The notes: a model not told the origin generated them from the letters alone. Shown: positions 1-8,504, counted from the stretch's first letter. The stretch is 64,000 nucleotides of DNA from Modestobacter italicus (GCF_019799965.1 NZ_JABGCJ010000002.1:620001-684000); one strand, 5' to 3'. A program made the numbers and translations.

Positions 1-1
1 G

Positions 2-1879
2 CACACCCTCTTCGACAACCTGCAGTTCCGGGTGCTGCGCGACCGGCTCTTCGCCACCCTCGCCACCCCGGAGCCGGAGGTCGACGGCGGCTTCGAGGTG
101 ACCGCAGACCGGCTCGCCGCGGGCGAACTCGCCGGCTGGCTCACCGCGCACGCGCGCACCGGGCACACCGGGGTCGTCTTCCGGGGCACGTGGGGCCGCG
201 GTGTCGGCGAGCTGACCGGCCTCGCGCTGGCCGCCGCCGACGACCACGCCACCTTCGTCGACCTGGGCCCCGACCTCGACCCCGCCGACGAGCAGGCGCT
301 GGCCGCCTGGCTGGCCGACCCGGCGACCCCCAAGGTCGTGCACGAGGTCAAGGGCCCGCTGCTGGCGATCTGGAACCGCGGCTGGGACCTGCAGGGCATG
401 GTCAGCGACACCGCCCTCGCGGCCTACCTGGTCAACCCCGGACAGCGCTCGTTCGACCTCGGTGACCTGGCGGTGCGCTACCTGCGCCGGGAGCTCAAGG
501 ACGCCGCGGAGCCGGAGGGCCAGCTGACCCTCGACGGGCTCGGGCCCTCGGATGAGGACGTCGCCGCGGCCGCCGCGCACGCCGACGTCCTCAAGGCGGT
601 GGCGGTCAACGACCTGTCCGACGCCCTGGAGCAGGTGCTGGGGCAGAAGGGCGGTGACCAGCTGCTCGGCGACATCGAGCTGCCGCTGACCCGGGTCCTC
701 GCGGCCATGGAGCACCGGGGCATCGCCGCGGACCTGGACTTCCTGCACGAGCTGCAGCGCGAGTTCGCCGCCGCGGTGACCGAGGCGGCGGACGAGGCCT
801 ATGCGGTCATCGGCAAGGAGATCAACCTCGGTTCGCCCAAGCAGCTGCAGGCGGTCCTCTTCGACGAGCTCGGGCTGCCCAAGACGAAGAAGAACAAGAC
901 CGGCTACACCACCGACGCCGACGCGCTCACGTCGCTGCTGGCCTCCACCGGGCACCCGTTCCTGGAGCACCTGCTGCGGCACCGCGACGTCACCCGGCTG
1001 CGCACCGTCATCGACGGGCTGATCCCGATGGTCGACGAGGTCGGGCGGGTGCACACCACCTACCAGCAGACCATCGCGGCCACCGGCCGGCTCTCCTCGA
1101 CCGACCCGAACCTGCAGAACATCCCGATCCGCAGCGCCGAGGGCCGGCGGATCCGCCAGGCGTTCGTCGTGGGCTCGGGCTACGAGTCGCTGATGACGGC
1201 CGACTACAGCCAGATCGAGATGCGGATCATGGCCCACCTCTCCGAGGACGCCGGCCTGATCGAGGCCTTCACCTCGGGGGAGGACCTGCACTCCTTCGTC
1301 GCCTCCCGGGCGTTCGGCATCCCGATCTCCGACGTCGACCCGGAGATGCGCCGCCGGATCAAGGCGATGAGCTACGGCCTGGCGTACGGGCTGAGCGCCT
1401 ACGGCCTGGCGCAGCAGCTGCGGATCTCCGCCGAGGAGGCCCGCGAGCAGATGCACGCCTACTTCGAGCGGTTCGGCGGCATCCGCGACTACCTCGACGG
1501 GGTGGTCGACGACGCCCGGCAGACCGGCTACACCGAGACGACGCTGGGCCGGCGTCGCTACCTGCCCGACCTGACCAGCGACAACCGGCAGCGCCGGGAG
1601 ATGGCCGAGCGCATGGCGCTCAACGCCCCCATCCAGGGGTCGGCCGCCGACGTGATCAAGGTGGCCATGCTGAACGTGGAGCGGGCGATCGAGGCCGAGG
1701 GGCTGCGGTCCCGGATGCTGCTGCAGGTGCACGACGAGCTCGTGCTCGAGGTGGCCGCCGGTGAGCACGACGCGCTGGAGGCGCTGGTGCGCCGGGAGAT
1801 GGCCGGGGCCGCGCAGCTGTCGGTGCCGCTGGAGGTCTCGGTCGGCTTCGGCACCAGCTGGGACGCCGCCGCCCACTGA
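2..1879 (+). CDS. polA: DNA polymerase I, C-terminal part (5' end outside window)
   Basis: Replicative gap filling and repair synthesis. The reading frame is open from base 2 with no start, so the N-terminal 5'-3' exonuclease domain lies upstream. The 625 visible residues begin in the linker before the 3'-5' exonuclease-like domain and run through the family A polymerase domain. Motif A is DYSQIEMRI (Asp at visible residue 401), motif B is RRRIKAMSYGLAYG and motif C is QVHDE. The exonuclease-like domain lacks the Asp-x-Glu metal ligands (VVFRGTWGRG stands in their place), so proofreading is probably absent, as in other actinobacterial PolA. Motif A has Met where most homologues have Leu. The next gene is convergent, on the minus strand. 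Confidence 0.97.
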   Translation, partial: HTLFDNLQFRVLRDRLFATLATPEPEVDGGFEVTADRLAAGELAGWLTAHARTGHTGVVFRGTWGRGVGELTGLALAAADDHATFVDLGPDLDPADEQALAAWLADPATPKVVHEVKGPLLAIWNRGWDLQGMVSDTALAAYLVNPGQRSFDLGDLAVRYLRRELKDAAEPEGQLTLDGLGPSDEDVAAAAAHADVLKAVAVNDLSDALEQVLGQKGGDQLLGDIELPLTRVLAAMEHRGIAADLDFLHELQREFAAAVTEAADEAYAVIGKEINLGSPKQLQAVLFDELGLPKTKKNKTGYTTDADALTSLLASTGHPFLEHLLRHRDVTRLRTVIDGLIPMVDEVGRVHTTYQQTIAATGRLSSTDPNLQNIPIRSAEGRRIRQAFVVGSGYESLMTADYSQIEMRIMAHLSEDAGLIEAFTSGEDLHSFVASRAFGIPISDVDPEMRRRIKAMSYGLAYGLSAYGLAQQLRISAEEAREQMHAYFERFGGIRDYLDGVVDDARQTGYTETTLGRRRYLPDLTSDNRQRREMAERMALNAPIQGSAADVIKVAMLNVERAIEAEGLRSRMLLQVHDELVLEVAAGEHDALEALVRREMAGAAQLSVPLEVSVGFGTSWDAAAH

Positions 1880-1951
1880 GGAAGGACCACCCTGCCCCCA
1901 CCGCTCGCGAGCTCGCGGCGGGCCCCTGCATCCGGGCCACGGGCGGAGTGG

Positions 1952-2518
1952 TCAGCCGGCGGGGCGGGCCAGCGGGAAGGTGCGCACCAGCTGCCAGGAA
2001 CCCGGTTCCCGGGTGCCGGCGTACAGGGCGGCGGTCTCGATCGGCGCCCGGACCGGCAGCTGACCCCGCAGCGCCTCCTCTGCCTCGCGGAGCCCGGCCA
2101 GGTCGCCCTGCCGGCGCTGGCCGATGCTCAGGTGCGGCACCGGCTCGCCGTGGGCGCCGCGGTAGGGCGGGTGGTCGGGGAAGGCCTCCTGCACCCGTGC
2201 GGTCAACCGGCGGAACGGCTCCTCGGGGTCGGGCACCAGGTAGAGCATCTCCTCGCCGAACCAGGCGGTCTCGGCGAAGGTGCAGTCGAAGGCCGGGACG
2301 GCGCACAGCACCTCGGCCAGACCGCTCAGCACGGCGTCGTCCACCTGGCGGGGCGAGACGAACGGGTAGATCACCGACAGGTGGGCTGGCACCCCCCACG
2401 ACGCGGAGAGGTCGAACTGCTGGCGGTGGGCATCCACCACCGGGTCGACGTCCGGGACCAGCACCACGACGGCGCTCTCGGTCGCATCGGCCAGGACGGC
2501 CTGGGCTGTCTCGTCCAC
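1952..2518 (-). CDS. 2'-5' RNA ligase / 2H phosphoesterase family protein
   Basis: A 188-residue protein with the two His-x-Ser motifs of the 2H phosphoesterase fold: HLSV near residue 46 and HLSI near residue 129. Members act on 2'-5' or cyclic phosphates in RNA or nucleotides, but the substrate here cannot be read from the sequence. The GTG start is chosen because AGGAGG lies about six bases upstream. It is convergent with polA and followed upstream on the same strand by a methyltransferase gene. Family assignment is firm; the physiological role is unknown. Confidence 0.8.
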   Translation of the reverse strand: MDETAQAVLADATESAVVVLVPDVDPVVDAHRQQFDLSASWGVPAHLSVIYPFVSPRQVDDAVLSGLAEVLCAVPAFDCTFAETAWFGEEMLYLVPDPEEPFRRLTARVQEAFPDHPPYRGAHGEPVPHLSIGQRRQGDLAGLREAEEALRGQLPVRAPIETAALYAGTREPGSWQLVRTFPLARPAG

Positions 2519-2603
2519 CGGGGACCTCCTCAGGTCGGTCGAGTGGCCGGCCCACGGCCGGCGCCGGCGGCCAGCCTGGCAGGTCGGCCCGGCCCTGCGC
2601 AGG

Positions 2604-3449
2604 TCAGGCTGGCAGTTCGCCGATCAGGATCAGGGTGCCGGGCACCAGCGCGCCGCGTTCGGGGGACCACTGCCCCCACGTCTGGCTGCGACCGGGCGTC
2701 CACTCCGGCTCCAGCAGGTCCCGCAGCACGAAGCCGGCACCGACCACGGCCCGCACCCAGTCCCCGACCGTGCGGTGGTGCTCGACGTAGACGGTGGCAC
2801 CGTGCTCGTCGGTCTCCACGTAGGGCGTCCGGTCGAAGTAGGAGGAGACGACCCGAAGGTCCGCCGGGTCGGGGGAGTCCGGCAGCGCCCAGCGCACCGG
2901 GTGGTTCACCGAGGCGACGAAGCGGCCGCCGGGGCGCAGCACCCGGGCGACCTCGGCGAGCACCGCCGCCGCATCGGCGACGAACGGCAGGCCTCCGAAC
3001 GCCGAGCAGGCCAGGTCCATGCTGCCGTCGGCCAGCGGCAGCGCGCCTGCGTCGGCCTGGACGAGCGGGACGGAGATGCCGGTGCGGCGGTTCAGCGTGG
3101 CCGCCCGGTCGAGCATCCCGCCGGACAGGTCCAGGGCGACGGGGGAGGCCCCGGCCCGGGCCAGCCAGCGGGAGCACGGGGCCGACCCGCAGCCCACCTC
3201 GAGCACCCGGCGGCCGGCCACGTCACCCAGCAGGTGCGCCTCGGCCTCGCGCAGGCCCTCGGGGCACCAGAGGAAGTCGGTGTCGCCCAGGTCGGACCCG
3301 TGCTCGGCGAGGTAGGCCGGCGCGGCGGCGTCCCACCAGCCGCGGTTGGCCCGGGCCGACTCGGCCGCACCGGCCCGACGGCGCGTCACACCGCTGGCCG
3401 CCGGGTACCCGTCCGCGGCCAGGGGCAGGCCTGCGGGGGAGCCGTCCAT
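2604..3449 (-). CDS. class I SAM-dependent methyltransferase
   Basis: A 281-residue cytoplasmic methyltransferase of the UbiE/Methyltransf_11 type. Motif I is VLEVGCGSAP near residue 79, followed by an acidic strand end (VALDLSGGML) and the VLRPGGRF segment typical of motif post III. No membrane segment is seen. The ATG start gives the full Rossmann domain plus a 70-residue N-terminal helical part. An open frame continues upstream on this strand but lies antisense to rpsA and is not coding. Substrate is unknown. It is divergent from rpsA, with a 237-bp gap that must hold both promoters. Confidence 0.85.
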   Translation of the reverse strand: MDGSPAGLPLAADGYPAASGVTRRRAGAAESARANRGWWDAAAPAYLAEHGSDLGDTDFLWCPEGLREAEAHLLGDVAGRRVLEVGCGSAPCSRWLARAGASPVALDLSGGMLDRAATLNRRTGISVPLVQADAGALPLADGSMDLACSAFGGLPFVADAAAVLAEVARVLRPGGRFVASVNHPVRWALPDSPDPADLRVVSSYFDRTPYVETDEHGATVYVEHHRTVGDWVRAVVGAGFVLRDLLEPEWTPGRSQTWGQWSPERGALVPGTLILIGELPA

Positions 3450-3686
3450 GACCCGCCGATGGTGACACGCCGACCGGTCCGGAGCGGCAGCGCACCTGTC
3501 CCCGACCCCTGGTGGACCGGTGCTCCCGACGTCCGTACCATGGGGAATCACGCCAGAGGTCTGTGGTGTCGGCTCCCCGGAACGGGGGCCACCGCCGCGG
3601 TACGTCTCCCGTGAACCTCCCCGTGGTCCGCCTGGGCCGCGGGTGATCCTGTCCCTACGCATCCCCCGTCCGGAGCACTCGACCAC
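3450..3686. promoter_or_regulatory. divergent intergenic region, methyltransferase / rpsA
   Basis: This 237-bp gap lies between two divergent genes and must contain the rpsA promoter and leader. I see no strong -35/-10 pair. CCTACGCATCC near 3654-3664 is the only weakly -10-like element close to rpsA. No ORF here has support. Confidence 0.4.
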
Positions 3687-5174
3687 ATGACCTCCACCCA
3701 GGTCCGTCCCGACAGCACCCCCCAGATCGCGGTGAACGACATCGGCACCGCCGAGGACTTCCTCGCCGCGATCGACCAGACCATCAAGTACTTCAACGAC
3801 GGCGACATCGTCGAAGGCGTGATCGTCAAGGTCGACCGGGACGAGGTGCTGCTGGACATCGGCTACAAGACCGAGGGCGTCATCCCCTCGCGCGAGCTGT
3901 CCATCAAGCACGACGTCGACCCGACCGAGGTCGTCAACGTCGGCGACGAGGTGGAAGCCCTCGTCCTCCAGAAGGAGGACAAGGAAGGCCGGCTGATCCT
4001 GTCCAAGAAGCGCGCTCAGTACGAGCGCGCCTGGGGCACGATCGAGGCCAAGAAGGAAGCCGACGAGGTCGTCACCGGCACCGTCATCGAGGTCGTCAAG
4101 GGCGGTCTCATCCTCGACATCGGCCTGCGCGGGTTCCTCCCCGCCTCGCTGGTCGAGATGCGGCGCGTCCGCGACCTGCAGCCCTACGTGGGCCGCGAGC
4201 TCGAGGCGAAGATCATCGAGCTCGACAAGAACCGCAACAACGTCGTCCTCTCCCGCCGGCAGTGGCTGGAGCAGACCCAGTCCGAGGTCCGCAGCGAGTT
4301 CCTCAACAAGCTCGCCAAGGGCCAGGTCCGCACGGGCGTCGTCTCCTCGATCGTCAACTTCGGTGCCTTCGTGGACCTGGGTGGCGTCGATGGTCTGGTG
4401 CACGTCTCCGAGCTGTCCTGGAAGCACATCGACCACCCCTCCGAGGTCGTCGAGGTCGGCCAGGAGGTCACCGTCGAGGTCCTCGACGTCGACCTGGACC
4501 GTGAGCGGGTCTCCCTGTCGCTGAAGGCGACGCAGGAGGACCCGTGGCGTCAGTTCGCCCGCACCCACCAGATCGGGCAGGTCGTCCCCGGCAAGGTCAC
4601 CAAGCTGGTCCCCTTCGGTGCGTTCGTGCGCGTCGACGAGGGCATCGAGGGCCTGGTGCACATCTCCGAGCTGGCCGAGCGCCACGTGGAGATCCCGGAG
4701 CAGGTCGTGCAGGTCGGCGACGAGATCCTGGTCAAGGTCATCGACATCGACCTGGACCGTCGTCGCATCTCGCTGTCGCTCAAGCAGGCCAACGAGGGCG
4801 TCGTCGGCGACGAGGACCAGTTCGACCCGGCTGCCTACGGCATGGCCGCGTCCTACGACGAGCAGGGCAACTACATCTACCCGGAGGGCTTCGACCCCGA
4901 GACGGGCGAGTGGCTCGAGGGCTACGACGAGGCCCGCGAGACCTGGGAGAAGCAGTACGCCGACGCCCAGGCCCGGTTCGAGGCGCACCGCAAGCAGATC
5001 GCGGAGGCCAAGGCCGCCGACGCCGAGGCCGCGGCCGGGGGCAGCTACTCCAGCGCCGCCGAGCCCGAGGGTGAGGTCGCCTCGACCGGCGGCAACGCCG
5101 GCGGCGGTGGCGGCACCCTCGCCTCGGACGAGGCGCTGGCCGCTCTGCGGGCGAAGCTCGCCGGCGGCGAGTGA
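3687..5174 (+). CDS. rpsA: 30S ribosomal protein S1
   Basis: RNA-binding ribosomal protein that helps load structured mRNAs on the 30S subunit. The 495 residues hold four S1 (OB-fold) repeats at about residues 38-107, 125-190, 210-280 and 296-366. This is the usual actinobacterial number; E. coli S1 has six. A low-complexity acidic, Ala- and Gly-rich tail of about 125 residues follows, with a Gly run near residue 470 and a final helix. The ATG start fits, with GGAG about 11 bases upstream. A very strong hairpin 26 bases after the stop terminates it. polA-rpsA-coaE order is conserved in actinobacteria. Confidence 0.97.
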   Translation: MTSTQVRPDSTPQIAVNDIGTAEDFLAAIDQTIKYFNDGDIVEGVIVKVDRDEVLLDIGYKTEGVIPSRELSIKHDVDPTEVVNVGDEVEALVLQKEDKEGRLILSKKRAQYERAWGTIEAKKEADEVVTGTVIEVVKGGLILDIGLRGFLPASLVEMRRVRDLQPYVGRELEAKIIELDKNRNNVVLSRRQWLEQTQSEVRSEFLNKLAKGQVRTGVVSSIVNFGAFVDLGGVDGLVHVSELSWKHIDHPSEVVEVGQEVTVEVLDVDLDRERVSLSLKATQEDPWRQFARTHQIGQVVPGKVTKLVPFGAFVRVDEGIEGLVHISELAERHVEIPEQVVQVGDEILVKVIDIDLDRRRISLSLKQANEGVVGDEDQFDPAAYGMAASYDEQGNYIYPEGFDPETGEWLEGYDEARETWEKQYADAQARFEAHRKQIAEAKAADAEAAAGGSYSSAAEPEGEVASTGGNAGGGGGTLASDEALAALRAKLAGGE

Positions 5175-5200
5175 CCCTGCCGCTCGTCTGAGCAGCACCT

Positions 5201-5242
5201 GACAGTGCGCCGTCCACCGTTCGCGGTGGGCGGCGCACTGTC
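5201..5242 (+). terminator. rpsA terminator hairpin
   Basis: A 19-bp stem (5201-5219 with 5224-5242) closed by a TTCG tetraloop, with one G-T wobble. It starts 26 bases after the rpsA stop. There is no T tract after it, which is common for actinobacterial terminators. Confidence 0.85.
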
Positions 5243-5413
5243 GTGTGTGGGCACCCGGTCGCGGACGTCGTCGACCGTCCGAGGGTGCCTCGGGGCGCGG
5301 CGTGCCTGCCGGGCCGCTGGTACGACGGCTGAGCGGTCGGGAGAGCGGTGCGGCGCGGTCAGCCGTGTGGGGGGCCCAGGCCTCTGGCCGGGTGGCGGCC
5401 GGCGGGAGGCTGC

Positions 5414-5519
5414 CCACCGCGACGATCCGCCCAGCGTGACGGCCCGCTGAAGGTGGTGACCCGCTCAGGGTGGCGATCCGCTCCTCGCGATCACCCCGCC
5501 CAACGCGACGACCCCGCCG
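5414..5519. repeat. degenerate tandem array of about 17-bp units
   Basis: About six head-to-tail units of 16-19 bp can be aligned at 5414-5432, 5433-5450, 5451-5466, 5467-5483, 5484-5501 and 5502-5519. The rough consensus is ARSGTGRCGAYCCGCYC. The array sits in the non-coding gap after rpsA and runs into a hairpin. The rest of the 5175-5735 gap holds hairpins at 5201-5242, 5506-5544 and 5708-5733 and no convincing gene. Confidence 0.5.
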
Positions 5520-5544
5520 ACCGTGGTGGTCGACGGGGTCGTCG
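5506..5544. terminator. hairpin in the rpsA-downstream spacer
   Basis: A 17-bp stem with one mismatch (5506-5522 with 5528-5544) and the loop GTGGT. It lies between rpsA on plus and a small gene on minus, so it could serve as a second or bidirectional terminator. It has no T tract. Confidence 0.5.
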
Positions 5545-5707
5545 GGTCGTCGGGCTCAGCCATGAGCCGTCCGGCCGTTCCCCTGGTGCCAGCTCGTCCA
5601 TGAGCCGGCGATGGTCTCGGTGTGGAGATGGTGCTGGGCGACGCTGGTGTCGTCAGCCGCTGCGCCGGTCGTGCACCCGGGTGGTCCGGTCCTGCGGCCG
5701 TGAGCGC

Positions 5708-5733
5708 GGGTGACCGGCCGCGGCCGGTCACCC
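5708..5733 (-). terminator. perfect 26-bp palindrome after the small minus-strand gene
   Basis: A perfect 26-bp palindrome (half site GGGTGACCGGCCG) begins two bases past the stop codon of the minus-strand ORF at 5736-5990. Its placement right after a stop codon is what a terminator would show, and it is the main support for that ORF being a real gene. Confidence 0.6.
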
Positions 5734-5735
5734 GG

Positions 5736-5990
5736 TCAGAGGCTGAGGATGATGGCGAACGCGGTGCGGGGGCGACCGCCCGCGTTGGCCAGGAAGTCCC
5801 AGGTGTGCCGGCCGGAGGGCACGCTGGGCAGCAGTGCGCGCAGGAACGCGACACCCCGTCGGCTCTGCGGCAGCCGCTCGCGCACGCCCGGCAGGTCGGA
5901 GCAACGGACCCCGGAGGGGGTCTCGATCCGGTGCCGACCGCGGCGGGGGGTGCCGGCGGACGGCGTGCCATCGAGCGTCGAACGGGACAT
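5736..5990 (-). CDS. small hypothetical protein, 84 residues
   Basis: I do not recognise this gene. The product is basic and Arg-rich, with no signal peptide or membrane helix. A hydrophobic C-terminal end (TAFAIILSL) follows a segment with a WDF triplet. The ATG start has CAGGA five bases upstream and a longer purine run, AGGAGAGAGG, just before it. A perfect palindrome begins two bases after the stop, like a terminator. Its upstream region carries the 9-bp triplicated motif at 6048-6071. It is divergent from coaE. No overlapping known gene competes for the region. Confidence 0.55.
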   Translation of the reverse strand: MSRSTLDGTPSAGTPRRGRHRIETPSGVRCSDLPGVRERLPQSRRGVAFLRALLPSVPSGRHTWDFLANAGGRPRTAFAIILSL

Positions 5991-6047
5991 GACGATCCTG
6001 CCTCTCTCCTGTGGCGGGGGAAGTCCACCGGGACGAAAGGTAAGTCC

Positions 6048-6071
6048 TGTGACTGGTGTGACTGGTGCGAC
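6048..6071. promoter_or_regulatory. 9-bp tandem motif, copy 1
   Basis: Three 9-bp units read GGTGTGACT-like on the plus strand. The 24-base block differs at only two positions from the reverse complement of 8577-8600. It lies in the divergent gap between the small gene ending at 5736 and coaE. It is probably an operator, but the binding protein is unknown. Confidence 0.45.
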
Positions 6072-6196
6072 GCGCCGGTCGCCCGGTCGCCGTGACCTGT
6101 CCGAGACCTGGGCGCTGCGGAGCCCCGTCTCAGGGCCTCGGCAGGGCCGGCGAGCGGAGGGTGCCGCGCGGGTGCGCTCTCCGGCTGAGCAGGGCC

Positions 6197-6211
6197 TAGG
6201 GTCGGCGCGTG
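6197..6211 (+). promoter_or_regulatory. -10 element and leaderless start of coaE
   Basis: TAGGGT at 6197-6202 is followed after six bases by the GTG start, so transcription would begin at or next to the start codon. No Shine-Dalgarno sequence and no clear -35 are visible. Confidence 0.5.
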
Positions 6212-6805
6212 CTGAAGATCGGACTGACCGGTGGCATCGGGTCGGGCAAGAGCACCGTGGCGGCGCTGCTCGCCGAGCGCGGCGCCCTGGTCGTGGACGC
6301 CGACCGCATCGCCCGTGAGGTGGTCGAGCCGGGCACTCCCGGACTGGCGGCCGTCGTCGAGGCGTTCGGACCCGACGTGCTGACCGCTGACGGCAGCCTC
6401 GACCGCGCCGCACTGGCGGCCGTGGTCTTCGGTGACCCGGCTGCCCGCGCCCGGCTGGACGGCATCGTGCACCCCCTCGTGCGCGCACGTGCGGCACAGC
6501 TGGTCGCCGCGGCCCCGGACGACTCCGTCGTCGTGCAGGACGTCCCGCTGCTGGTGGAGACCGGTCAGGCGGGGGCCCACGACCTGGTGCTGGTGGTGGA
6601 GGCCGACCCCGAGACCCGGGTGCGCCGGCTGGTGGGCCGCGGCCTGTCCGCGGAGGACGCCCGGGCGCGGATGGCCAGCCAGGCCACCGACGAGCAGCGG
6701 CGGGCGGTCGCCGACGTGGTGCTGGACAACGACGGCGACCAGGAGGCGCTCGCCGCCCAGGTCGACCGGTTCTGGGTGGACCAGGTGGAGCCCGCGCGGA
6801 GCTGA
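6209..6805 (+). CDS. coaE: dephospho-CoA kinase
   Basis: Last step of coenzyme A synthesis: ATP-dependent phosphorylation of the 3'-hydroxyl of dephospho-CoA. The 198-residue protein starts with the P-loop GGIGSGKST (residues 7-15), followed by [13 protein letters not shown], which includes the conserved Asp region of the CoA-binding domain. QDVPLLVE corresponds to the conserved PLL(F/V)E segment. The GTG start sits seven bases after a -10-like TAGGGT, so the mRNA is probably leaderless. Some mycobacterial CoaE proteins carry a long C-terminal extension, which is absent here. It follows rpsA as in other actinobacteria. Confidence 0.95.
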   Translation: MLKIGLTGGIGSGKSTVAALLAERGALVVDADRIAREVVEPGTPGLAAVVEAFGPDVLTADGSLDRAALAAVVFGDPAARARLDGIVHPLVRARAAQLVAAAPDDSVVVQDVPLLVETGQAGAHDLVLVVEADPETRVRRLVGRGLSAEDARARMASQATDEQRRAVADVVLDNDGDQEALAAQVDRFWVDQVEPARS

Positions 6806-6909
6806 GGGCCGCAGGTGCCCCGGGCGGTCGGCGATGAGTTCGGGCCGGTGGTCCGGTCTTCGTGGTGCGGCCCCGGTGCGGGGTCGTCCCGGCGCGGAGA
6901 GGACTCGGC

Positions 6910-7401
6910 ATGGCGCAGCAGAAGATCGTCCCGAACCTGTGGTTCGACACCCAGGCGGAGGAGGCGGCGCACTACTACATCGACGTGTTCGGGGACGGGC
7001 GCGTCCTGGACGTCGCCCGGTACCCCGAGGGTGCGCCCGGCCCGGCCGGATCGGTGATGACCGTGGAGTTCGAGGTCGCCGGCCAGCGGTTCATGGGCAT
7101 CAACGGGGGTCCGCAGTTCCCGTTCACCGAGGCGGTGTCCTTCCAGATCGACTGCGCCGACCAGGCGGAGGTCGACCGCTACTGGGACCGGCTGATCGCC
7201 GACGGTGGCCAGGAGAGCCAGTGCGGCTGGCTGAAGGACCGCTACGGTCTGTCCTGGCAGGTGGTCCCGGCGGGCATGGCCGAGCTCTTCGCCGACCCGG
7301 ACCCGGGTCGGGCCCAGCGCGCCGTGCAGGCGATGCTCGGCATGACCAAGCTGGACGTCGCCGCGCTGCGTGCCGCCGCGGACGGGGTGCCGGTCGGCTG
7401 A
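6910..7401 (+). CDS. VOC family protein (PhnB-like)
   Basis: A 163-residue protein of the vicinal oxygen chelate superfamily, PhnB / 3-dmu-9_3-mt type. The N-terminal KIVPNLWFDTQAEEA and the later GINGGP and YGLSWQVVP segments are typical of this small family. The true enzymatic role of PhnB-like proteins is unsettled. The ATG is preceded by GGAGAGG at a good distance. An open frame begins 48 bases earlier but has no ribosome binding site. It stands alone between coaE and the tRNA operon terminator. Confidence 0.85.
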   Translation: MAQQKIVPNLWFDTQAEEAAHYYIDVFGDGRVLDVARYPEGAPGPAGSVMTVEFEVAGQRFMGINGGPQFPFTEAVSFQIDCADQAEVDRYWDRLIADGGQESQCGWLKDRYGLSWQVVPAGMAELFADPDPGRAQRAVQAMLGMTKLDVAALRAAADGVPVG

Positions 7402-7454
7402 CGTGGGGATGGTCACAGTCGGACGATTGCGTCGAGTTGCCGCCCGCTGAGACG

Positions 7455-7492
7455 GCAAGAGGCCCCAGGTCCGGGGACCTGGGGCCTCTTGC
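7455..7492 (-). terminator. terminator of the tRNA operon (possibly bidirectional)
   Basis: A perfect inverted repeat, 18 bp per arm (7455-7472 with 7475-7492), lies just past the 3' end of tRNA-Val on the minus strand and 54 bases past the VOC gene stop on plus. It can serve both. Confidence 0.85.
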
Positions 7493-7498
7493 AGCTGG

Positions 7499-7570
7499 TG
7501 GGCGATACTGGGATCGAACCAGTGACCTCTTCCGTGTCAGGGAAGCGCGCTACCGCTGCGCCAATCGCCC
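7499..7570 (-). tRNA. tRNA-Val(GAC)
   Basis: The cloverleaf is complete on the minus strand. The 7-bp acceptor stem pairs GGGCGAT with ATCGCCC. The anticodon loop CTGACAC gives anticodon GAC, and the T arm has GGTTCGATCC. Discriminator is A and CCA is not encoded. It is the last tRNA of a three-gene minus-strand operon (Gly-Cys-Val) and closely resembles tRNA-Val(CAC) at 10765-10836. Confidence 0.95.
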
Positions 7571-7623
7571 GTGCCGGTCTCACGACCGGCTCGCCCCCAC
7601 ACCCGTGCTCCGTGGAGGAGACG

Positions 7624-7694
7624 AGGTGGAGACGGGATTTGAACCCGTGTAGACGGCTTTGCAGGCCGTTGCCTCGCCTCTCGGCCACTCCACC
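7624..7694 (-). tRNA. tRNA-Cys(GCA)
   Basis: Minus strand, 71 bases. The acceptor pair is GGTGGAG/CTCCACC, the anticodon GCA lies in the loop CTGCAAA, and the T arm holds GGTTCAAATC. The discriminator U fits tRNA-Cys. It is the middle gene of the Gly-Cys-Val cluster. Confidence 0.95.
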
Positions 7695-7736
7695 GCACGC
7701 CGGGCGCCGGTCTCGCGACCAGCGCCCGGGGTTCCG

Positions 7737-7809
7737 AGCGGACGACGGGATTCGAACCCGCGACCCTCACCTTGGCAAGGTGATGCTCTACCAACTGAGC
7801 CACGTCCGC
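7737..7809 (-). tRNA. tRNA-Gly(GCC)
   Basis: Minus strand, 73 bases. The acceptor pair is GCGGACG/CGTCCGC and the anticodon GCC sits in the loop TTGCCAA. The T arm is GGTTCGAATC and the discriminator is U. It is the first gene of the cluster, about 25 bases after a predicted transcription start. Confidence 0.96.
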
Positions 7810-7839
7810 GTTGCGGATCAAGTCCGCGTTACGTGGAGA

Positions 7840-7868
7840 ACTCTAACCGACCCGTTCCAGGCCTCCAA
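7840..7868 (-). promoter_or_regulatory. candidate promoter of the Gly-Cys-Val tRNA operon
   Basis: On the minus strand TTGGAG (7868-7863) and TAGAGT (7845-7840) are separated by 17 bp, a SigA-like layout. The -10 lies about 30 bases before tRNA-Gly. Confidence 0.5.
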
Positions 7869-7928
7869 ACCCGGGGGGTCCAGCGGGTGTCGAGGAGCCT
7901 GTTCCCGCTGGTCAGAGGCTTGCGGACG

Positions 7929-8504
7929 TCACCACGAGCGCGGGTTGTCCGTGCCGCCGCTCAGCAGCGCCGACAGCTCGTCGTCCACGCGGAGCAGTTC
8001 GCTCTCGTGGCCGACCGGGACCAGCAGCTCCGTCTCGCGGAGGAAGTCGCCCACCGCTGCGGCGGACAGCTCGAACAGCGCCTCGCCCGACGGTGCGCGC
8101 AGCTGCAGGAACAGCACGTCCAGACCGCCGCGAGCCGGCCACAGCCGCACGTCGCCCTCGCCGACCGGTCCGGTGAGTCCCGCCCGCAGCAGGTCCCGGC
8201 TGAGCAGCCACTCGACGCCGCCGTCCTCGTCCGGGCCCTCGTCGTCGAGGTCGTCGACCTCCTCGTCCACGAGGCCGGTGTCGGTGGGTGCGATGAGGTC
8301 GAGGTCGGTGACGCCGAAGGGCGCCTCCTCGTGCGGGGCGTCGTGGCCGGGGTCCTCGGGGCCGTCGTCACCGAAGCGGACCCGGACCGCGAAGGGGTCG
8401 GCGGAGTCGTAGACCAGTGCCGCCGGGACGGGGGTCCACGCCGATGGGCCGACCAGGTGGAGGGTGGTTCGTGCAGTGCAGCCGGACCTCGGGGAGCGCG
8501 CCAT
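7929..8504 (-). CDS. SsgA family sporulation/cell division regulator-like protein
   Basis: A 191-residue SsgA-like protein. This actinobacterial family controls septum placement and cell wall remodelling, with SsgB as FtsZ recruiter. The family core is visible as YDSADPFAVRVRF (residues 32-44), LLSRDLLRAGL near 100, GEGDVRLWP and a C-terminal FLRETELLVPVGHE. Typical members have about 130-145 residues. This one carries an extra, strongly acidic block at about residues 45-97, in the loop after the second strand. The ATG start is preceded by only a weak AGG. It is divergent from a sigma factor gene and shares that gap with a 9-bp tandem motif. Confidence 0.85.
   Translation of the reverse strand: MARSPRSGCTARTTLHLVGPSAWTPVPAALVYDSADPFAVRVRFGDDGPEDPGHDAPHEEAPFGVTDLDLIAPTDTGLVDEEVDDLDDEGPDEDGGVEWLLSRDLLRAGLTGPVGEGDVRLWPARGGLDVLFLQLRAPSGEALFELSAAAVGDFLRETELLVPVGHESELLRVDDELSALLSGGTDNPRSW

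Noticed and set aside
3450-5417. Minus-strand open frame continuing upstream of the methyltransferase through rpsA
   Set aside because: Antisense to rpsA, with Leu/Asp/Val-rich repeats mirroring the S1 domains. The methyltransferase domain is complete from 3449.
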